Below, in pieces: positions 1 through 5,200 of a stretch of DNA of 7,806 nucleotides. This DNA comes from Myxococcales bacterium (GTDB taxonomy: Bacteria; Myxococcota; Polyangia; Fen-1088): positions 18,165 to 25,970 of the forward strand of contig PMBY01000223.1 of assembly GCA_003153875.1 (NCBI GenBank), read 5' to 3'. The notes beneath the pieces were generated by a model that was not told the origin of the DNA, ran no database searches, and worked only from the letters and a program-made list of their open reading frames with translations. The translations under genes were made by a program, and so were the position numbers. Within the stretch, counting starts at the first letter, position 1; each line of letters opens with the position of its first letter.

Positions 1-338
1 AGCACCCTTATGCGCTCTTCAACTTCAGCGCGCTGCGGACTCTTCGGCGCCTTGATCAGGTAGTTCTTGTAAAGGTCGATGGCGCGCTTCGTGTCGCCCT
101 TGCGCCGATAGGCTTGCGCCATGTTGAAAAGGAAGGTGGGATCGCTGCGGATGGCGTAGGCCTTCTCGAATTCGCTGGCCGCTTCATCCCAGCGACCCAC
201 GTCGAAGAACTGTCGTCCCTTGCGAAAATGCTCGCGCGCCTCTTGTGTCGCAGCATCATCCCCACGCGCGACCCGTACGTGCAGCGCTAGCCCCAGCATC
301 AGGCTGGCGGACACTAACAGTGCAAGCTTGGCTCTCAT
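1..338 (-). CDS. Exported TPR-repeat protein, N-terminal part (runs off left edge)
   Basis: Reading the minus strand from ATG at 338-336 gives 112 codons with no stop before the window edge, so the C-terminus is missing. Residues 1-26 look like a Sec signal peptide: a basic MRAK start, a hydrophobic run LALLVSASLMLGLALHV, and a possible A-R-G/D cleavage site near residue 26. Residues 33-110 read as TPR-type helix pairs: ARxxFRKGRQFFDVGRWDEA, then EFEKAYAIRSDPTFLFNMAQAY, then RRKGDTKRAIDLYKNYL. The G-x-(W/Y)-x-E-A-x-x-x-(F/Y)-x-x-A-Y and N-x-A-x-x-Y pattern is the TPR signature. Periplasmic proteins of this style are common in Myxococcota, often with PEGA or transmembrane parts further on, but that part is not visible here. 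A Shine-Dalgarno GAGAGG lies 7 bases before the ATG. TPRs bind proteins, so a scaffold role in the envelope is likely, but the partner is unknown. It is transcribed away from the lipoprotein gene. Confidence 0.85.
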   Translation of the reverse strand, partial: MRAKLALLVSASLMLGLALHVRVARGDDAATQEAREHFRKGRQFFDVGRWDEAASEFEKAYAIRSDPTFLFNMAQAYRRKGDTKRAIDLYKNYLIKAPKSPQRAEVEERIRV

Positions 339-345
339 TGAGGCA

Positions 346-351
346 CCTCTC
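346..351 (-). promoter_or_regulatory. Ribosome binding site of the TPR gene
   Basis: On the minus strand GAGAGG is followed by 7 bases and then ATG at 338-336. It supports this start for a gene whose other end is outside the window. Confidence 0.6.
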
Positions 352-671
352 GGGGATACTAGCCCAATCCAGAAGTGAGCAATTTACATCAAAACCCGAG
401 CATAAGCGATTGGCGACTTCGGTGGGCAGAAGCTGGTTCGGGCTGATATGCGGGCAGGAGGAACGGTCGTCCAGACCGCAGACTACCCTGGAGGCGCGGT
501 TCCATGCGTGGTATCGCCCGGGTTCGAGACGCGCGATCCGCAAGACCACAGCGAGCGGCAGGAATGGTTTTGCACTGGTGATGGTGCGCCCGTCGGTCGA
601 CGTTTGTGACAGCTTGGGGGCCTCGCACATCCAATCGGCTATGAGGGTCTATTCCCATCCAAGCCCGTCCC

Positions 672-679
672 GAAGAGGA
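672..679 (+). promoter_or_regulatory. Ribosome binding site that sets the lipoprotein start
   Basis: GAAGAGGA lies 6 bases before the ATG at 686. Together with the lipoprotein signal that begins exactly there, it picks this start over the in-frame upstream ATGs, such as the one at 641-643, which have no such site. Confidence 0.65.
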
Positions 680-685
680 CAACCC

Positions 686-1789
686 ATGAGCATCAATTGT
701 GTTCACATCCAGTGGCGTCGGGCGTTCGTCCTGTCCGCAGCCATCGCGTTGGCGGCATGCTCAAGCTCGTCGACCACGAATGATGCTGGACGGACCTCGG
801 GCGGAAGCGGGGGCACGACTTCGCCGAGTTCGGGCGGAAGCACCGCTCGCCTTGACGCCGCGGTCGCGAGCACGGGGGGAGCTACGGTCGGCAGCGGGGG
901 ATCGACAACCAGCAGCAACACGGGTGTCGATGCCGCGCAGTCAGACAGTCGAGCAACGGGCGGGACCGGGGGTGGCGCCAGCGCAGCGGATGGCGCTGCC
1001 GGCCAGTCAGGTGGCGATGCGCCGGCAGCCGGCGGCACCCAGATCGACGCCGCCATCGCGGACGGGCCGAGCGACGCGCAAGCGGATGTCGGCACCTTCG
1101 GCGACCGGGGCATTGACGGGGACGGCGGCGGGGGTGGCGATGCCGGAGCCACGAACGACAGCCGACCTTTCGAAAACACGGATGCCCACCTGTTGGCCGA
1201 TGTCTCAGGTTCGGTCGACGTCGCAAATCCAGCCTCCATCGACGCCGGCTCCAATGTCTTTGTCCGGCCTGCTGACGGAACCGGGACGGTCTTTCTCTCC
1301 TCGTGGGGCGAACCAAACGGAAGCGACGCCGACGAATATGTCTACGACGATTTCACTCCGGCGGCGGACGGCAACATCTCCCAGGTGCTCTGGCGCGGCG
1401 CCTATATGAACAATCAACTTTACACGACGGCGGTTACGCACTTCACCATCACGTTCTACGACTCCGCCGCCGGGGGGTTCCCCAACGTCACCAATCCCCA
1501 ACTACCCGAGACCTATCTCGCCTTCTATGATACCAACGCAAACGCTGGGGAAGCCGTGGCAGGAAGCTTCGGTGGGGTGACGATGTACGACTACCAGTAC
1601 TATCTTTCGACGCCGTTCCACGTTGTCGCGGGAACGAAGTACTGGATCAGGATAGAAGCCTCACAAAACGGCATCCCCGACTGGGGCATCGCCCGGGGCA
1701 CGGGAGGAGATGGCACGCATTTCATGTTCTTTACCGGCTTGGCGCGCTTCGCCACTGCCCCGGGGGATGTCGCCTTTACGCTTCGCTGA
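686..1789 (+). CDS. Surface lipoprotein with Gly/Ala/Asp-rich stalk and C-terminal beta-rich domain
   Basis: The protein has 367 residues. Residues 1-24 are a lipoprotein signal peptide (basic WRR, then AFVLSAAIALAA) with lipobox L-A-A-C, so Cys25 would be lipidated after cleavage by signal peptidase II. Residue +2 is Ser, not Asp, which fits transfer to the outer membrane under the usual Lol rule. From about 26 to 200 follows a low-complexity stalk of Gly, Ser, Thr, Ala and Asp (GGSGG, TGGTGGG, DGDGGGGGDAG and repeated D-A-A), probably unfolded and acidic. Such stalks are frequent in myxobacterial lipoproteins. Residues 202-367 are a compact domain rich in aromatics: SSWGEP, DEYVYDDFTP, QVLWRGAY, FTITFYDSAAGGFPN, YDYQYYLSTPFHVVAGTKYW and DWGIARGTGGDGTHF. 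The D-D-F...W-x-G-x-Y...F-x-I-x-F-x-D...P-F...G-x-x-Y-W order resembles beta-sandwich domains of secreted bacterial proteins, some with PEP-CTERM anchors. No catalytic motif is visible and I do not name a function. It ends 424 bases before the oxidase gene, on the same strand. Confidence 0.85.
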   Translation: MSINCVHIQWRRAFVLSAAIALAACSSSSTTNDAGRTSGGSGGTTSPSSGGSTARLDAAVASTGGATVGSGGSTTSSNTGVDAAQSDSRATGGTGGGASAADGAAGQSGGDAPAAGGTQIDAAIADGPSDAQADVGTFGDRGIDGDGGGGGDAGATNDSRPFENTDAHLLADVSGSVDVANPASIDAGSNVFVRPADGTGTVFLSSWGEPNGSDADEYVYDDFTPAADGNISQVLWRGAYMNNQLYTTAVTHFTITFYDSAAGGFPNVTNPQLPETYLAFYDTNANAGEAVAGSFGGVTMYDYQYYLSTPFHVVAGTKYWIRIEASQNGIPDWGIARGTGGDGTHFMFFTGLARFATAPGDVAFTLR

Positions 1790-1795
1790 GGGATT

Positions 1796-1812
1796 CCGGC
1801 CCGGGGTGCCGG
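1796..1812 (+). terminator. Weak hairpin after the lipoprotein gene, possible terminator
   Basis: CCGGC (1796-1800) can pair with GCCGG (1808-1812) around a 7-base loop, starting 7 bases after the stop codon. The stem is only 5 base pairs and no T-run follows, so termination is doubtful. Confidence 0.2.
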
Positions 1813-1952
1813 CAGCTTGGCGCTTTCACCCGAGCCGCGAACGGGGGCATTCGACCCTTTCGCGCGCGGTGCGTATCTCCGACTGAGCCGCTCCGCTGAT
1901 TTCGCTGCGCGTTCGCGTTTGGCGTGTGCCGCAGGGGCAACGAGGTTCCGAG

Positions 1953-1973
1953 AATGCGCAGGATATGCGCGTT
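1953..1973. promoter_or_regulatory. Imperfect inverted repeat, candidate operator
   Basis: AATGCGCA (1953-1960) and TGCGCGTT (1966-1973) are reverse complements at 7 of 8 positions, with a 5-base spacer GGATA. The size and spacing suit a dimeric regulator, and it lies about 240 bases before the oxidase start. In GC-rich DNA an arrangement of this quality can arise by chance, and I cannot name a regulator. Confidence 0.2.
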
Positions 1974-2200
1974 TGGCTGACCTGGGCTTGCGCGCAGGAC
2001 TCAATTTCGGACCTAGTCGCTCCTGTTTCAACAAATACCGAGGCTGAGGCTGCGTGTCGCGTGTGTTGCGCGCTGTCGTCGTTTGGCGCTTTTTTGGAAC
2101 GCGAAGTTTTCTTGTCACGGGGTTTGATCTGTTCGCATCGGATACAAAGTTTGCGTTTCATCGCGGGACAGGGTGCAGAGAGCCTTCTGGAAACTGAATA

Positions 2201-2206
2201 GAGGAG
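2201..2206 (+). promoter_or_regulatory. Ribosome binding site of the multicopper oxidase gene
   Basis: GAGGAG is followed by the A-rich 7-base spacer TAAGAAA and then ATG at 2214. This is a near-ideal site and fixes the start, which also begins a clean signal peptide. Confidence 0.8.
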
Positions 2207-2213
2207 TAAGAAA

Positions 2214-5200
2214 ATGCTGCAGAAAAGAACTGGATTCCAAGTACTGGTGACACTCCTTCTTGGCGTGAGCCAAAGCGCATGGGCGCAATCCAGCCCACCT
2301 CAGCCGCCTGGAGCGGCGGACGGACAGCCCTCAAGGTCACCTCTGCCATTCCGAGCGACAACTAACGCCCAGCGCAGAGCTGCAGCAGCTACTTCGGCCG
2401 CGGCTCGGGCCGAGGCCCTTGCTCAGGCGCAAGAGCCTCGAATGACTCCCGCAGCCGGAAATCGGTTTCATGCATTGACGCCGATGCCGATGGCCGCGGC
2501 GATTCCGGCAGCGAACGCCGACTACTTTGGCGTAGCGAACTATGCGAACAGCCCCCTGCCGGCCGGGAACCTTACGGCCATCACTGTGCTCGATGGCGGG
2601 AGTGGCTACTCCAGCCCCATTGTGATCATTGTCGACCCCGTGTGCACGACGCCGGCTGGCGTAAGCACGGCGGCTACGCTCGTGGGCGGAGTGATCACCG
2701 CTATCGCGGTGCCGGCGCCCCCGCTCACCGGGTGCATCGCTCCTCAGGTTTTGATCGCCGACACGGCTCCGGGAATCGGTTCCGGCGCCATGGCGTCCGC
2801 AAGCATCGGGGGACCTCTCACCGGCGGCATTCCAAAGTTTACGGATCCGCTCGCTACCTTGCCTATCGCCGTACCCGATACCGTCTCCTTCCCGGGCAGC
2901 GACTACTACGAGATCTCTCTGACCCAGTATTCACAGAAGCTCCATTCCTCCCTCGCCGCGACCACGCTGCGGGGATACGTGCAGGTCAACAACGGAACCG
3001 ATGCGACGGGAGCCAACACCGTCGCGCCTCCCGCCCAACAGTATCTGGGCCCACTGATCCTTGCGCGCCGCGGACGCCCGGTTCGCGTCACCTTCCACAA
3101 CAATCTGCCCACGGGCGCTGGCGGGAATCTATTCATTCCGGTCGATACCACCTACATGGGCGCTGGCAAGGGGCCTGATGGAACGCCGTATCTGCAGAAC
3201 CGGGCCACGCTGCACCTCCACGGCGGCGCCACGCCCTGGATCAGCGACGGCACGCCCCACCAGTGGACCGTGCCGGCTGGCGATGCGACTGCGACCAATT
3301 TTCCACGCGGCGACAGCACGCAGTTCGTACCGGACATGTTCTTCGATTCAACCGGCAAAGTGGTGCCGGTCCCTCAGTGCACCACGACGCTGACGACCAA
3401 CTGCTGGCCCACGGCTATTCCGGCCGGGCTCTCGAATGATCCAGGTCCTGGTGCGATGACCTTCTACTGGACCAACCAGCAGGGCGGTCGTCTGATGTTC
3501 TATCACGACCACGCCTATGGACTGACCCGACTCAACGTCTACTCGGGCGAAGCCGCTGGCTACCTGTTGGTGGATCCGGTGCAGGAGAACCTCTTGGCCG
3601 CGGCAACCGTGCCTGGCACCATCGGGACGACCCCGGACTTGGCACACGTGGTTCCTCTCGTGATCCAGGACAAGACCTTCGTGCCGTCCGCGGCGCAACT
3701 GGCCGCCGAGGATCCAACCTGGATTTGGGGCAACGCAGCGGCAGCAAGCGGAAGCAACGGCGATCTCTGGTTCCCGCACGTGTATACGCCCAATCAGAAC
3801 CCCAGCGACCTGAGCGGGGCGAATCCCTTTGGTCGTTGGGACTACGGCCCGTGGTTCTTCCCGCCGCAAACCCAGCTGACCGCAGCCAATCCACCGACAG
3901 CGGTGACCATTCCCTGTTCGTCCGCGGGTTACCCGGGACAGACTCTGCAATGCCCGATCACTCCCAATCCTTCGGGCACACCTGAGGCGTTCATGGACAC
4001 GCCGGTGGTGAACGGCGTGGCGTATCCCGTCCTTCACGTAGAGGCGGCGCCGTATCGTTTCCAGATTCTCAACGCCGGCAACGACCGCACTATCAACCTT
4101 TCGCTGTTCGTGGCGGATACCACTGTGGCGTGCCCCGCGGGCGTGGCGCCCGGTTGCGAAGTGAAGATGGTGCCCGCGGTGAAGACCACCGGTTTCCCCA
4201 GCACCTGGCCAACCGACGGACGGGACGGCGGCGTACCAGATCCCCTGACGGCAGGGCCCTCGTTTGTGCAGATCGGCACAGAGGGAGGCCTTTTGCCAGG
4301 CGCGGCCATCATCCCGCCAACGCCAGTCGGCTACGAGTACAACCGACGAAGCATCACGGTGCTCAATATTTCCACGCACGGACTGTTGCTCGGCCCTGCC
4401 GAGCGAGCGGACGTCATCGTCGACTTCTCCGCGTTCGCGGGCAAGACGCTTATCCTCTACAATGACGCCCCGGCTCCGGTGCCGGCGTTCGACTCGCGCA
4501 TCGACTATTACACGGGCGACGTGGATCAGGTTTCCTCGGGCGGTGCGCCGCCGACCCAGCCGGGCTACGGCCCCAACACCCGCACCATCATGCAGATCAT
4601 CGTGGGCGGCACGTCGGCGACGTCGAACAGCTTCAACCTGGCCGGTTTGCAATCGACTCTGCCGAGCATCTTCAAGCAGATCGCGTACGTCGACAGCACC
4701 TTGGCTCCGACGCCGGCCATCGTTCCCCAGCCGACCTATCCGGCAGCCTCTGGCGGAAACTCGCCAACGGCGACCTACGCGAGAATCTCTGACAACTCCA
4801 TCACGTACACTCCTATCGGAGCAACCGCGCCCATCACCGTCAACTACGAACAGAAGGCCATCCAGGAACTGTTTACCTTCGACTACGGCCGCATGAACGC
4901 AACCATGGGCGTTGAGATTCCGCTGACGACCTTCCTGACCCAGACGACCATTCCGTACGGCTACATTGATTGGCCGACGGAAGTCTTGCAGGACGGACAG
5001 ACACAGTTCTGGAAGATCACCCACAACGGCGTGGATACGCACTTCATCCATTTCCATTTGTTCAATGTCCAGGTCATCAACCGCATCGGCTGGGACGGCG
5101 CTGTGAAGCCGCCGGATGCCAACGAGCTCGGTTGGAAGGACACCGTGCGCATGAACCCGCTGGAAGACATCGTGGTGGCTCTGCAGCCCGTGCGGCCGCA

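Larger units (their letters stand above)
339..685. other. Divergent intergenic region, no recognised gene
   Basis: These 347 bases separate the minus-strand TPR gene from the plus-strand lipoprotein gene, so promoters for both should lie here. I see no convincing -35/-10 pair, sigma-54 site or clear operator. Long open frames on both strands cross the region, but they lack good ribosome sites and sensible protein features, as is common in GC-rich DNA. The frame of the lipoprotein is open upstream as far as 245, which is not evidence that it is translated. Confidence 0.5.
1790..2213. other. Intergenic region upstream of the multicopper oxidase gene
   Basis: This gap of 424 bases is the likely place for control of the oxidase gene. 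It holds a weak hairpin at its start, an imperfect inverted repeat at 1953-1973, and three copies of CGTTTGGC at 1916-1923, 1970-1977 and 2080-2087. Its last 120 bases are less GC-rich than the flanking genes, as expected for a promoter or leader. TTGTCA (2112-2117) is a fair -35 hexamer but no matching -10 stands at 16-18 bases. Two minus-strand frames are open across much of the gap, but neither has a ribosome site. I recognise no RNA gene. Confidence 0.5.

Noticed and set aside
356..361. TAGTAT on the minus strand as a -10 box for the TPR gene
   Set aside because: The start of transcription would fall on the ribosome site itself, and the nearest -35-like hexamer TTGCTC is only 15 bases away.
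521..530. GGTTCGAGAC, which resembles a tRNA T-loop
   Set aside because: The flanking bases do not form the 5-base-pair T-stem and no acceptor or anticodon arm is found.
245..685. N-terminal extension of the lipoprotein frame up to 245
   Set aside because: The lipoprotein signal and the ribosome site both place the start at 686; the upstream part overlaps the TPR gene and has no protein-like features.
703..1254. A 183-codon minus-strand frame antisense to the lipoprotein stalk
   Set aside because: It is the mirror of the Gly/Ala/Ser/Asp stalk and reads as Pro/Ala/Val low complexity, with no ribosome site.
2053..2072. A sigma-54-like GTGTCGCGTGTGTTGCGC stretch before the oxidase gene
   Set aside because: The TTGC part is present but the essential GG of the -24 element is missing.
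1600..2118. A 172-codon minus-strand frame rich in Lys, Arg, Ala and Pro, at first sight histone-H1-like
   Set aside because: It overlaps the end of the lipoprotein domain, its third codon bases show no GC preference as in the real genes, and no ribosome site precedes it.
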